In this document: one piece after another, positions 32,165-43,746 of the stretch | Layout: each line of letters begins with the position of its first letter | Numbering within the stretch: position 1 is the first letter of the stretch | Translations under genes and position numbers: made by a program | Origin: Siphonodentalium dalli | Lineage: Eukaryota > Mollusca > Scaphopoda > Gadilida > Siphonodentaliidae | Reading direction: 5' to 3' | Assembly (NCBI GenBank): GCA_032622095.1 | Contig: CP136067.1 | Location: forward strand, 96,398,707-96,462,706 | DNA length: 64,000 nucleotides | Notes under the pieces: generated by a model | Told to the model about the DNA's origin: nothing | The model's database searches: none | The model's input: only the letters and a program-made list of their open reading frames with translations

Positions 32165-33048
32165 TAGTGATGCGGACCGGACCGCTTTGGACCGGTCCGG
32201 TCTGCGGTCCAGGGGTGGACCGCGGTCAGATCTGGACCGGTGTCACTGGACCAGACCGGACCGCTTTTTGCTGCTGGTCCGGTACTCTCCGGTCCGGTCC
32301 ACTATTTTACTTCAGTTATAATAAACTATCGCGAATATTATTGAGTATTTGCCCGCATTCAAGGGGTTAATATCTATTAAACATTTGATGCCACGAAAAC
32401 AATGTATAGATGTACTTTGTAGACAAGACAGTCACATTAATCCAATAGTAGTTGTACTTAGGTATATAACTGTAATTGTCAGGACTATACAATCAGCCAT
32501 CACAATCTCCAAGACTCCAATATTAATGTAGTAGTCATATTACAGTACACATTTGTATAATTGTCATCAGTAGAGTTATTTCGTTTAAATTTCAATTTAA
32601 TGAAAATAAGTATGATACGAATCATGCACACGATCAGTTGAGTGCTATGTTAGATTGGTTATAACACATTATGGCCCTAGCTATATATCTGTCCAACACA
32701 TTTAATTAGTGCATGTTCGCATTACTAGAAATATTATTATCGTGCATCGTTCCCAGTATATCCCACCAGAGACAGACAATGATGCATACAATCGGCAAAC
32801 AATGTAAGTTTTGACATATATGGACTCATTGCAATGCACTGAACTCAGTAACCTTATAGTTTGTACTATACAGAGTAAAAACTTTGAGAAAACAGAGAAT
32901 TCATTAACATAAAGCCTATTATAGGTTGACCGGACCGTTTTGGACCGGTCCAGGCATGTGTACGGGACTGGAATAGCCTGGACCGGACCGGACTGCCTTG
33001 GCAGTGGACCGGACCACCCAAGGTGGTCCGGTCCAGTCTGCATAACTA
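32165..33048. mobile_element. hAT-like element with GGACCGGTCC ends, 884 bp
   Basis: The left end TAGTGATGCGGACCGGACC and the inverse right end, from GGTCCAGTCTGCATAACTA, enclose clusters of GGACCGGTCC-type palindromes. The flanking octamers are TTGTCTTT and GTGTCTTT (seven of eight agree). It inserted into a TGTGTCTTTGAATTG minisatellite, which explains part of the flank likeness. It has no transposase. Confidence 0.78.
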
Positions 33049-33049
33049 G

Positions 33050-34210
33050 TGTCTTTGAATTTATTATCTGTCCGTCTGTCGAGCCGTCCGTCCGTCCGTG
33101 CGTCGGACCGTATGTCCGTCCGATGTCTGTTCATGTCATAACTTGAACAGTAGTGCTCGGATCTCAATGAAATTAGGTATGGATGTTCACTACTATGAGG
33201 ACATTAAATGGAGGGTTCCATCGTTTTGTGCGGATTTTCCATTCTAGAGTTATTCATCTTTGTTTATCTGGAAATGTTGGCTTTTTGGTCCACCTGGTGT
33301 CTGTTCATGTCGTAACTTCAACAGTTGTGCTGGGATATCAATGAAATTTGGTATGGATGTTCACAACTATGAGGACATTAAATATATGGTTCCATCGTTT
33401 TGTTCGGATTTTCCATTCTAGAGTTATTGATTTTTGTTTATCTGGAAATGTTGGATTTTTGGTTCTCAATGAAATTTGGAATGGATGTTCACTACTATGA
33501 GGGCATTCAATAGATGGTTCCAACGTTTTGTTCAGATTTTCCATTCTAGAGTTATTCATCTTTGTTTATCTGGAAATGTTGGCTTTTTGGTCTGTCTGGT
33601 GTCTGTTCATGTGGAAACTTCAACAGTTGTGCTGGGATCTCAATGAAATTTGGTATGGATGTTCACTATCATGAGGACATTAAAAAGAGGGTTCCATTGT
33701 TTTGTTCAGATTTTCCATTCTAGAGTTATACATCTTTGTTTATCTGGAAATGTTGGCTTGTTGGTCCGTCTGGTGTCTGTTCATGTCGAAACTTCAACAG
33801 TTGTGCTGGGATCTCAATGAAATTTGGTATGGATGTTTACTACTATGAGGACATTCAATAGAGGGTTCCATTGTTCTGTTTGGCTTTTCCATTCTAGAGT
33901 TATTGATCTTTGTTTATCTGGAAATGTTGGCTGTTTGGTCCATCCGATGTCTGTTCAGGTCATAACTTGAACAGTAATGCTCAGATCTCAATGAAATTTG
34001 GTATGGATGTTCACCACTATGAGGACATTTAATGGCACATTCAACTGTTTTGTTTTGGTTTTTTGTTCTATAGTTATTCATCTTTGTTTATATGAAAATG
34101 CTGATTTTTGGGTTCATCTGAGTATAGCAGTCATAAGTTATAGATATGCCCACACTAGGCGGTATGCCACAAGGGGGTATGCACCGGACGACAGTCCATC
34201 TCTTGTTTTT
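33050..34210. repeat. Z-family tandem array, about 180-bp units, about 6 copies
   Basis: The unit phrases TCAATGAAATTTGGTATGGA, CATTCTAGAGTTATTCATCT and TTGTTTATCTGGAAATGTTG recur about every 175-180 bp, one interval being 126 bp. The left side is a CCGTCCGTCC run, the right side ends at GACAGTCCATCTCTTG. An inverted sister array is at 45590-46745. Confidence 0.88.
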
Positions 34211-34214
34211 TATG

Positions 34215-34440
34215 TGTCTTTGAATTGGTTCTTTATGTGTCTTTGAATTGATTATTTATGTGTCTTTGAATTTATTATATGTCTTTGAATTGATTCTTTA
34301 TGTGTCTTTGATTGATTATTTATGTGTCTTTGAATTGATTATTTATATGTCTTTGAATTGATTATTATTTATGTGTCTTTGAATTTATTTTTTATGTGTC
34401 TTTGAATTGGTTCTTTATTTGTCTTTGAATTTATTTTTCT
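34215..34440. repeat. 23-bp minisatellite (TGTGTCTTTGAATTGATTATT)
   Basis: About ten diverged units. The same unit appears at 32102-32160 (interrupted by the hAT-like element) and at 36862-36915. Confidence 0.85.
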
Positions 34441-35239
34441 GTACAAGCCTCCAATCTGTTATCTCAAATATTAAAGCTTCTGAAAGCATACCTCAGTACT
34501 ATCGTGGTAAATTTAGCCTAAAATATTGACAAATTACCATGGTATAATTACTGTGGTAGAACCACCACATACATACTTACATCCCGGTAAAATACCTTGG
34601 TGAAATACATGGGCGGGTCTACACGTGTATGTATAATATTGTGACCATGCACTAGATACATTAAAGACACGGTTGGCCTTGGCGGTGGGTATCCTGTGAA
34701 AATATCTCCACCCGTCAAAAATCACGACAAACAGAAAGAACATCAAAATGTAGATAGACTTTGTCCGTATAAAAATAAGAAATATCACATAAACAGTATG
34801 TTATGGTCATATGTTTGACCATTGTTATGTATACAAAAGCGTAAAAAGTTACTTTTCTGGTGTTTGTTTATATTATGATGGTAAACATAAAGAGCGTTCT
34901 TTGTTGGTAAATACCTGATATGGAACTAATAAAGAGCGTTTATGCCATTTGTGTGCGATTAGCCAGTAGCATTGTGCTGTCTTCTGTAACACAATCAGGC
35001 TCTTGCTTAGGTAAAATATAGTAGGTCATTATGATAACATGCTGTGTACGCGATGGTCATGGTATATATGAACGTAACTGTATGTGTTTTACTGTTTTTC
35101 TGTTTACGGTGTTTGGAACAAATATGAATATTTTCGACAATTAAGGCCGCACGTGCCTTTAACCTGTTCCAATTGTTTATTGAAAATGTCTGGCAGAAAC
35201 TGTTGCTGCCTGGACTTATACAAATCTTGTACATATGCC
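34441..35239. repeat. Diverged duplicate of the 31.3-32.1 kb segment
   Basis: See the landmarks at 31282-31755. There is no supported gene. The MSGRNCCCL phrase near 35186 starts like a Cys-rich zinc module but soon runs into repeat F. Confidence 0.5.
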
Positions 35240-35429
35240 TTAAAGACATATTATGGACTTGTTCGGGTGCGTGAAATTGATAAATTAGTACTTGGGCACT
35301 ATGCCAACCTGGTGAATGTAGATTTCTACTAACATTGCCAAAAGTTTCCAAGAAATAGACCATACAACTCCATAGAAAACATCATCTGAACTGCGCTCAA
35401 TTGTAAATATTTACATCTCGATTCGGGAC

Positions 35430-35715
35430 CAGTGTTCGCGCTGGACCGAAAAAAAGTTTAGCCAAAAGTTTAGCCAAATGAAAATTTTATTAGCCAAATG
35501 AAAAAAACTTTAGCCAAATGTTTTTTGGCCAAATTAAAAAACACTTTGGCCAAATTAAATCATCGTTTTCTGGTCGGTTCACAATTAATGACTAAAACGT
35601 AAAATCTAACAGACACAGGTAAAATACACAATAATTTAAATAATTTTGATGAACTAGAAGTATTTTTATATATATCATTTATTAAAAATTTATTAATCTT
35701 TATGTGAAAGAGTGA

Positions 35716-35763
<48 letters not shown>

Positions 35764-36624
35764 AACCCGGGATTGTCGTTCTTAATGTCATTATTTTTTT
35801 TGTTTAATATCAATATCTTTTTTAAATCATTAAATATTTATCCTTGCGAAAATATCTAAGTGACATCTGGAAACTAATAACTTAATATTGTTACGCGATT
35901 ATCAAATTACAATCTGTCATAAAAGCATGCATATTATTTTGACTGTATCGGTATTGACGACAAATAGCCACAAAATATCTGTCGTTATTCACATTTGGCT
36001 GATTAAGCTATTGTCTTACACTTGGTGCTCATAAACCTCGACCGTCATAAATACAATGTCATCATAAACATGCATTGTGCAGGCGCGCCGTGAGTGACCA
36101 GACAGACAATGGGCTGAATGGGGGATTAGGGGATTAAATGTAAAAATTAATAATGACCTTTTGCTGCTTCGTGCAGAGTGACGTAATATTTCTCCAGATT
36201 AAAACAGGTTGTTACGAACAAATTGCCTATATACCGGCGTCAATGCACTTTACAAACATTGCTTTCTTCACATTGTTATAATTCAACCACGGTCGGTTTA
36301 ATGTACATGCGTCTTTGAATGTCCGTCTTGTGAAAACTAAAGATGATTGCATATCACTTTGTGATCGCTAGGTTGATAGAGTTGTCGATCGGGTTTCCCT
36401 TTGTACGATATTTCATAAGTACGAAAATAATGAAATACTTTCGTCACCTAACTTCGTCTTGAATGTCGATCTATTGAGCGCTTTTATTAATTAGCTTTCT
36501 GGCTCCATGCTTTCAGTCTCCATTTGGGTTAAAAAAAAGTTTAGCCAAAAGTTTAGCCAAATGAAATTTTTATTAGCCAAATTCGAAAAAGATTAGCCAT
36601 TGGCTAACGACAGCGCGAACACTG
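35430..36624. mobile_element. hAT-like element, 1,195 bp, perfect 8-bp duplication
   Basis: The ends are CAGTGTTCGCGCTG and its inverse CAGCGCGAACACTG. The octamer TTCGGGAC precedes (35422-35429) and follows (36625-36632). AGTTTAGCCAAATG units lie inside both ends. A run of 44 G interrupts the middle. It has no transposase. A relative's left end (CAGGGTTCGCGCTGCC) is at 44653. Confidence 0.95.
35719..35762. repeat. Poly(G) run, 44 bases
   Basis: An uninterrupted G homopolymer inside the hAT-like element. Length in the assembly may be unreliable. Confidence 0.85.
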
Positions 36625-37107
36625 TTCGGGACGCAACTATCGGCGATAAACGAACACAAATGATTTCGCCATCGAGAGTCATTGCATTTAATTAATATAT
36701 AAACATAATGGTGTGTGTTGTCAATTTGGATTAATGTTCATAAAAATAGGTATAATGAGCCAGATTATTCTCCATTTCTGTTTGATCACCCTACCAGAGT
36801 GTTTCACAACTTTTTAATTCAACTAGTGCTATGTTTACCTCTACAAGAGAATTTAAACATCATTCTGTGTCTTTGATTTGATTTTTAATGTATCTTTGAA
36901 TTGATTTTTAATGTGGTGGAGTCTTAAGTCTTCCAATGTACCTCAATCTTCAGATTGACTAAATGTATTTATTATTTGTTATATGCGGGGCTTATAGTTT
37001 CAATTGTTTCAATTCTGCATGTTTATATGATTTCTGTTGGGTAATTAAATTATTGTTGATCAACTAGTTTATAATCTTTACAACAGCCCTTTTGGAGAAA
37101 ATGTAAT

Positions 37108-37746
37108 TATCCCCCGCCAAATTGAAAATCCGTCCGTCCCGAATTTGTAAGAGCCATAACTTGAACAAATGTCAACGGATTTCAAAGATTTGTGGTATAT
37201 GAGTTCACCTGACAATTACCTAGAATGAGTTCGCAAGCCAGGTCCGGCCGGATATTTTTACTGGAGTTATTGGACTTGGTTTATTATTTTTGTTGAATTT
37301 ACCAAATAGCAATTAGACGACGTCACAGGGCTCATTTCCACAAATGTCAACGGATTTCATAGATATTTGGTATATGAGTTCAGTATCTAGAACGAGTTCG
37401 CAAACTAGGTCCGGCCGGATATTTTCAGCAGAGTTATTGGACTTTGTTTATTTTTTGTGTGCAAATGGACGACGTCACAGGGCTCATATCCACAAATGTC
37501 AACGGATTTCAAAGATGTTTGGTATATGAGTTCACATGACCAGTATCTAGAACGAGTTCGCACACCAGGCCCGGCCGGATATTTTCAGCAGAGTTATTGG
37601 ACTTTGTTTATTATTTTTGGTGCAAATGGACATGGCTAATTTCCACAAATGTCAGTGCCTAAATCCCACCTCTTGTTTAGCACATACTGAGAATGCAAAA
37701 ATTATTGAGAATGCACTTCCCCAACTGCACAATTCGGCGGGGGATA
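37108..37746. mobile_element. TATCCCCCGCC-ended element with about 150-bp internal tandem units
   Basis: The ends are TATCCCCCGCCAAATT and the inverse AATTCGGCGGGGGATA (one mismatch). Three internal units carry CACAAATGTCAACGGATTTC and GGTCCGGCCGGATATTTT. It has no coding capacity. Confidence 0.78.
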
Positions 37747-37886
37747 CCGTCGTCTGCGACTGCTTGTTATACCTTGGAAATTAAAGCATAGACACTGGAG
37801 CTGATAGGATAAAGTAAGTGTGAATCGAGGGCTGGTTAAAATGGGGCAAGGACCAGTATAATGTCAAAATATCAACCAGAACTGTC

Positions 37887-38036
37887 CTGCCTTGAAATAG
37901 TGTGTCTGTCATATGCAGAATGAGGTTCCCAGAGGGTGAATTTAGTGATGCTACCCCACTATGCGGGGTAGCATCACTAAATTCACCCTCTGGGGACCTC
38001 ATTCTGCAAATGACAGACACAGTATTTCAAGGCTTG
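37887..38036. mobile_element. Fold-back family B, single-module palindrome, 150 bp
   Basis: This is a simple near-perfect hairpin ending CTATGCGGGGTAGCATC at the loop side, with CCTTGAAATAGTGTGTCTGT and its inverse at the ends. Confidence 0.87.
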
Positions 38037-38135
38037 ACCACAACTATCCTGGTTTGTCCTTCAATCATGAAAGTCGAAGTTCTTTTCAATAATAATAAAT
38101 TGTCTTCTCAAAGTAGATACATATTCTCAGCCAGT

Positions 38136-39413
38136 GAATGAACAGTGCTATTGAACCGGTTTATCTCCCTTGATGAACAGTATTATTGAACTGGTGTATC
38201 TCCCTTGATGAACAGTGCTGTTGAATCGGTTTATCTCCCTTGATGAACAGTGCTGTTGAATCGGTTTATCTCCCTTGATGAACAGTACTATTGAACTGGT
38301 TTATCTCCCTTGATGAACAGTGCTATTGAACCGGTTTATCTCCCTTGATGAACAGTGCTATTGAACCGGGTTATCTCCCTTGATGAACAGTGCTATTGAA
38401 CTGGTTTATCTCCCTTGATGAACAGTGCTATTGAACCGGTTTATCTCCCTTGATGAACAGTGTTTTTGAACTGGTTTATCTCCCTTGATGAACAGTGCTA
38501 TTGAACTGGTTTATCTCCCTTGATGAACAGTGCTATTTAACTGGTTTATCTCCCTTGATGAACAGTACTATTGAACTGGTTTATCTCCCTTGATGAACAG
38601 TGCTATTTAACTGGTTTATCTCCCTTGATGAACAGTACTATTGAACTGGTTTATCTCCCTTGATGAACAGTGCTATTGAACTGGTTTATCTCCCTTGATG
38701 AACAGTACTATTGAACTGGTTTATCTCCCTTGATGAACAATACTATTGAACTGGTTTATCTCCCTTGATGAACAGTACTATTGAACCGGTGTATCTCCCT
38801 TGATGAACAGTATTATTGAACTGGTTTATCTCCCTTGATGAACAGTACTATTGAACTGGTTTATCTCCCTTGATGAACAGTGCTATTGAACCGGTGTATC
38901 TCCCTTGATGAACAGTATTATTGAACTGGTTTATCTCCCTTGATGAACAGTGCTATTGAACTGGTTTATCTCCCTTGATGAACAGTGTTTTTGAACCGGT
39001 TTATCTCCCTTGATGAACAGTGCTATTGAACCGGTTTATCTCCCTTGATGAACAGTCCTATTGAACTGGTTTATCTCCCTTGACGAACAGTGCTATTGAA
39101 CCGGTTTATCTCCCTTTATGAACAGTGCTATTTAACTGGTTTATCTCCCTTGATGAATAGTGCTATTGAACTGGTTTATCTCTCTTGATGAACAGTGCTA
39201 TTGAACCGGTTTATCTCACTTGATGAACAGTGCTATTGAACGGGTTTATCTCCCTTGATGAACAGTGCTATTGAACCGGTTTATCTCCCTTTATGAACAG
39301 TGCTATTGAACTGGTTTATCTCCCTTTATGAACAGTGCTATTTAACTGGTTTATCTCCCTTTATGAAACGTGCTATTTAACTGGTTTATCTCCCGTGATG
39401 AACAGTGCTATTC
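38136..39413. repeat. 35-bp minisatellite, about 36 copies
   Basis: The unit TTGATGAACAGTGCTATTGA plus ACCGGTTTATCTCCC repeats with few changes (ACTGGTTTAT, TATTTAACTGG variants). It runs straight into a family B fragment. Confidence 0.95.
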
Positions 39414-39771
39414 AAATGGGCTAGCATCAAAAAATTTACCTATGGGGACCTCATTCTGCTTAGGCCTCATCTTCTGGGAAGTGTCTCAAATTAACATTGT
39501 TTTAATTACTTTTTACCCTTCTGTTCCGTTTCTATATCCCCTAATTTGCAGAAGAAAAAATGCATAATTGAGGTGACTAATGGGTGAACATCACCAACTT
39601 TAACTGGGAAACTTCAATCTGATCCCAGTTCTCCCACAGCAGTTGAGGCCTAAGCAGAATGTGGTTCCCAGAGGGTGAATTTGGTGATGCTAGCCCACTG
39701 CGGGATAGCGTCACTAAATTCACACTCTGGGGACCTCATTCTGCAAATGACAGACACTATTTAAAGGTTTG
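39414..39771. mobile_element. Fold-back family B, composite copy, left-truncated
   Basis: It contains CCTCATTCTGCTTAGGCCTC, TTTGCAGAAG and CACCAACTTTAACTGGG modules, and ends with a CAGACACTATTTAAAGGTTTG terminus. Confidence 0.75.
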
Positions 39772-40042
39772 ATCACAGGAGGTAATCATGCTAGATTGAC
39801 AGTTAAATTGAATCCAATATAGAAATATATCTATATTCCAGACCACTTGTTGCATAAAACATATATGCCACTCAGCAAAATGGCAGCCAATTAGAATGAC
39901 TTGAAGTGTTGATAAAATAATTGGAGAGAACCAAAGCACACCATTTAAACCATAATATGCAAAATAGTTCTTTGGTTCTAACCGGACTTTCCGAACTAAA
40001 GGTAGAAAATTATACTTTGTTAGATAATTTGTGTGCTTGATA

Positions 40043-40255
40043 CAGTAATGCCCTAAGTAATCGACTCCTTAACCACAGCAGAATTATGGGTAACTTTTCA
40101 GGATTTAGTTGGAAATATGGCTTGTTGCCATTCATCGGAAAGCTCTCGGGGAGAGCTTTCCGATGAATGGCAACAAGCCATATTTTCGACTAAATCCTGA
40201 AAAGTTACCCATAATTCTGCTGTGGTTAAGGAGTCGATTATTTAGGGCATTACTG
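40043..40255. mobile_element. Family A MITE, full length, 213 bp
   Basis: A TA-flanked, almost perfect palindrome; the arms meet at CTCTCGGGGAGAG. Confidence 0.95.
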
Positions 40256-41721
40256 TAAGTGCAGAAGTCATGACTGTTTGCTTGGCATATGTATATTAAT
40301 ATTGTGGAAGTCCATAAAATGTGGTTAAAATGTTGCTGGTGGCAGCAGTATTATCGAGTCATCAAGCGAGTCATCAAGCATGGAGTGCGTCTAAAGTCAT
40401 GGAATGCTACCATAATTGTTGGTTCTATTTACCTTATATTTATAATGACCGATTCACTTCAAAAAATATCTTTTCTTGAACTTTAAGTGTGACACCAGAC
40501 GTTTTGTTTGTTTATTGGCGATACTAAAAAGCATGTGTCAAAACCAAGACATGAATGATTAAAAATACATAATCCGATTTGATGGTCCCCATATCATCCA
40601 GTTACAACAACAACATAATTTCAACAAAGGCCGATTTAGTTATCCAAATTAGTTTATTACCAAAAAATACACACAACAATATACTAATCGCAATATCATA
40701 TTTGCCGAAAAAGTCCAATAATAATGTTTTTTCTTGGTACTTTTGACGATGAGTGAGTGTGGTTTACATCTTTCATATAAATTATGATGATTCCTTGTTC
40801 AAATTTGAATTCCCCAATGCATGTTATCACAACTGTAAACACATGTATTTACACATGCAACCAGTGTGGTGCCATATAACATGTCTATTTGCATGAATAA
40901 AACATGACTACCAATTCGTAAATAAGTATATGTGTGTATTTGCACAACATACCGTATTCTTGTTGATGGCGATAATTTTCATTCTAAATTAGTTTGCAAT
41001 TGCCACTGAATCGGTGATCATACATCGAGCAGTGACCTATCATAACACCGTCCGCACATGTCTGTACTATTTCTGGAAGAAGTCAGATGGAATTTTTGCC
41101 AGGCCACCAAAAATTCTATGTGGTGAAAAATAACAGATTTCAAAAATCTAAATCTGATAACTCTGGAGCTTTTATGTGGGGGTTCCTCAACTCAATTCCA
41201 ATATTGTTTACCCTCGAGGCAGAAGAAATAGTAATTTATTAGGGGTGCTAAATCAGAGTATGTATCTTAACGCATTTTTTATTTCAGCCATTCCCTGAAA
41301 AAAGTTGGAAAATAAGACAAAATTCATCAGAAATTCTAAATATCACTTTATCTCATAAAATATAGACTTCATAATGACAACAAGTAGATATATTTTGACA
41401 TTATAAGATTTCTAAATGCATTTGTTTAGGGATATATAAGTTCCCTGTGAAGACAATTGTTGTTACAACAAAATGATTCTACTCTTAAAGAATAACGAGA
41501 GGCCGATCATAATATATAAATGTGTAACCCATAAGCAATGCCAATATAACATTAATACATTATGATTGCTTGAAGCATGTAACAAATGATAAATAATTCA
41601 GATCCAATCTGCTATCAAAATACTGTAAGAGTTGTGAAGACAAATTTGTTCAAATATTATACAATAATGAGGAGAGGGTAATTATCAGCAAGATTTTGGT
41701 TACTTCCCTGTTATTGGACTA
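40256..41721. other. Intergenic sequence with relic fragments
   Basis: No gene is supported. About 41100-41235 resembles the interior of the piggyBac-like element at 56731-57199 (GGAGCTTTTATGTGGGGGTT against GAGCTTTGATGGGTGACTTC, then GAAATAGTAATT). Around 41490-41535 a piece (AACGAGAGGCCGATCA) matches the left part of 46746-48965. Confidence 0.5.
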
Positions 41722-41934
41722 CAGTAATTCCCAAAGTAATTGACCACTTAACCACAGCATAATTATGGGTAATTTTTCAGGATTTAGTCGGAAATATGGC
41801 TTGTTGTCATTCATCGGAAAGCTCACATTGAGAGCTTTCCGATGAATGGCAACAAGCCATATTTCCAACTAAATCCTGTAAAGTTACCCATAATTCTGCT
41901 GTGGTTAAGGAGTCGATTGTTTTGGGCATTACTG
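41722..41934. mobile_element. Family A MITE, full length, 213 bp
   Basis: TA-flanked palindrome; left end CAGTAATTCCCAAAGTAATT, arms meeting at CTCACATTGAGAG. Confidence 0.93.
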
Positions 41935-41952
41935 TACATACCGTAGAACGGC

Positions 41953-42178
41953 CCTCAAAATAAGGTGCCGGACATTTGCAGAATGAGGTCCCCAGAAGAG
42001 TGAATTTGGTGACGCTACCCCGCACAGCAGACTGGCATCATTAATTTCATCCTCTGGGGACCTCATTCTGCTATGGGAGACCTAGACACAGATGGTGATG
42101 TGCACCCATTGGGCACCTCAATTATGCATTGTCTCATCTGCCAATTTGGGGATATATAGAAACTAAACTAAATGAAAG
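41953..42178. mobile_element. Fold-back family B, partial composite
   Basis: It has GACATTTGCAGAATGAGGTC and inverse CCTCTGGGGACCTCATTCTG, then the ATCTGCCAATTTGGGGATAT module. Confidence 0.75.
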
Positions 42179-42192
42179 TGTCAATGACACTG

Positions 42193-42352
42193 TGGCTCAA
42201 CTTGGAGGGGGATACAGCTATACTTAAAATTAATTGACCACCTCTAACCTGGTGATGACGGATGAGGGAGGTGGCCTGTAGGTTGTGCAGAAATATTTGA
42301 TGGATGCCAACCCATGGCAATAGCTCAAACCTGACATCTTCATGTTGAGCTA
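42193..42352. repeat. Short G-family remnant
   Basis: GGCTCAACTTGGAGGGG at one end and CATGTTGAGCTA at the other, with GATGGATGCCAACCCATGGC inside, in inverse sense to the 27.6-kb copy. Confidence 0.65.
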
Positions 42353-42441
42353 AAAAGAAAAAGATACTTTCTGATGAAGTTTCTAAACAAACTAAAAAAA
42401 ACTATCTAATTTCATAATAAAGTTACTTTCCCGAGAAGATC

Positions 42442-42852
42442 AGGCCAAGGCAGAATGAGGTCCCCAGAGGGAAATTTAGGGGAGCACAATGGGCTGGCAT
42501 CACCCTCTGGGACCTTATTCTGGTTTAGACCTCATCTTCTGGGAAGTATCTAGTCTCAAATTAACATTGTTTTTAGTTACTTTTTCCCCTTCTCTACAGT
42601 TTCTATATCCCCCAATTTGCAGAAGATAAAAAGCTTAATCGAGGCGACTAATGGGTGTATATCACCAACTTCAACTGGGGAACTTCAATCTGATCCTACT
42701 AGTAGGTCTCCCAAAGTAGTTGAGGCCTAAGCAGAATGAGGTTCCAAGTGGGTGAATTTGGTGAGGCTAGACCGCCGCGTGGGATAGCGTCAGTAAATTC
42801 ACCCTCTGGGGACCTCATTCTGCAAATGTCAGACACACTATATCCAGGCTTG
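42442..42852. mobile_element. Fold-back family B, composite copy
   Basis: Several B modules (GAATGAGGTCCCCAGAGGG; CACCAACTTCAACTGGGGAA; AATGTCAGACACACTATATC) follow in the usual order. Confidence 0.75.
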
Positions 42853-42946
42853 AGTATAAACATAATATCCATAGACCAGATTTAATTATACATTTAGGAA
42901 TGGAGTGTCAAATGAAGATATTTCATGTAATGAAGGCCTCAAAATA

Positions 42947-43002
42947 CAGCAATGCCCTAAATAATCGACTCCTTAAGGAGTTGATTATTTCGGGCAATAA
43001 TG
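42947..43002. mobile_element. 56-bp internally deleted family A MITE
   Basis: Only the outer about 28 bp of each arm remain: CAGCAATGCCCTAAATAATC and the inverse, joined at CCTTAAGG, with TA on both sides. It may be close to the smallest form the transposase can still recognise. Confidence 0.85.
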
Positions 43003-43007
43003 TATAG

Positions 43008-43144
43008 TGCTGGACATTTGCATAATGAGGTCCCCAGAGGGTGAATGTAGTGACGCTAGCCTGCTGTGTGCGGGGTAGCTTCACCAAATTCACCCTCTGG
43101 GGACCTCATTCTACAAATGTCCAGCACCATATCTTTGAGGCTTG
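43008..43144. mobile_element. Fold-back family B, single-module palindrome
   Basis: GTGCTGGACATTTGCATAAT to TTCTACAAATGTCCAGCAC with a GTGTGCGGGGTAGC loop. Confidence 0.82.
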
Positions 43145-43227
43145 AAATGAAGACAGGAAGTGAGTGCGTTTGGTACTCAAATACTCATAATGCTGGGGAG
43201 TGCAGTTTCAAATTTTAACTATTGCAG

Positions 43228-43337
43228 TAGTCCAAGTCTTCTCGTACTAAAACCAGCTAAGATATTATGATGGCGAGATGCCAGCATCTCGCCATCATAA
43301 TATCTTAGCTGGTTTTAGTACGAGAACACTTGGACTA
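43228..43337. mobile_element. 110-bp Mutator-like palindrome with 9-bp duplication
   Basis: Nearly the whole element is one hairpin with about 54-bp arms (TAGTCCAAGT... and inverse), meeting at GATGCCAGCATC. CTATTGCAG stands at 43219-43227 and 43338-43346. A 9-bp duplication with long inverted ends is typical of Mutator-like elements. I see only one copy here. Confidence 0.85.
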
Positions 43338-43445
43338 CTATTGCAGGTGTTATGTACATCTAGTTTTAATTTTATTATTTAATGCCTGGATTGTCCCGTA
43401 ACACAAAACATAAACTTTGTGAAAATTTATATGAGGCACAAACAG

Positions 43446-43722
43446 GCCTGAGAATAAAGTGCCTGTCATTTGCAGAATGAGGTCACCAGAGGGTAGCAGG
43501 CTAGCATCACTAAATATTCACCCTCTGGGACCTCATTCTGCTTAGGCCTCATCTTCTCTGGAAAGTTTCTTTATTATCCAATTTCTTTTGAAACTTGTTC
43601 ACATTGATTCTATTTCTTTATATTTAGGTTCTCTATATCCCCAAATTGGCAGACGACACATAACAGATGAGGCCATGCAGAATGAGGTCCCAAGAGGGCA
43701 AATTTGGCGATGCTAGCCCATA
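43446..43722. mobile_element. Fold-back family B, composite copy
   Basis: AGTGCCTGTCATTTGCAGAA start, CTGCTTAGGCCTCATCTTCT, CCCCAAATTGGCAGACGACA and GGCCATGCAGAATGAGGTCC modules. Confidence 0.75.
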
Positions 43723-43746
43723 AACATCGAATTAATTTCCCAATTT

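Larger units (their letters stand above)
35240..36830. repeat. Dispersed repeat F, copy 3, split by a hAT insertion
   Basis: The left part 35240-35429 and right part 36625-36830 resume the F sequence across the insertion point within CGATTCGGGAC/GCAACTATCG. Confidence 0.85.

Noticed and set aside
35186-35332. THAP-like zinc finger gene (MSGRNCCCL start)
   Set aside because: The Cys-rich start is not followed by the AVPTIF-type segment or spaced Cys/His of THAP domains and soon enters repeat F.
38136-39413. CRISPR array or coding repeat
   Set aside because: Units abut without unique spacers, and no frame stays open across them.
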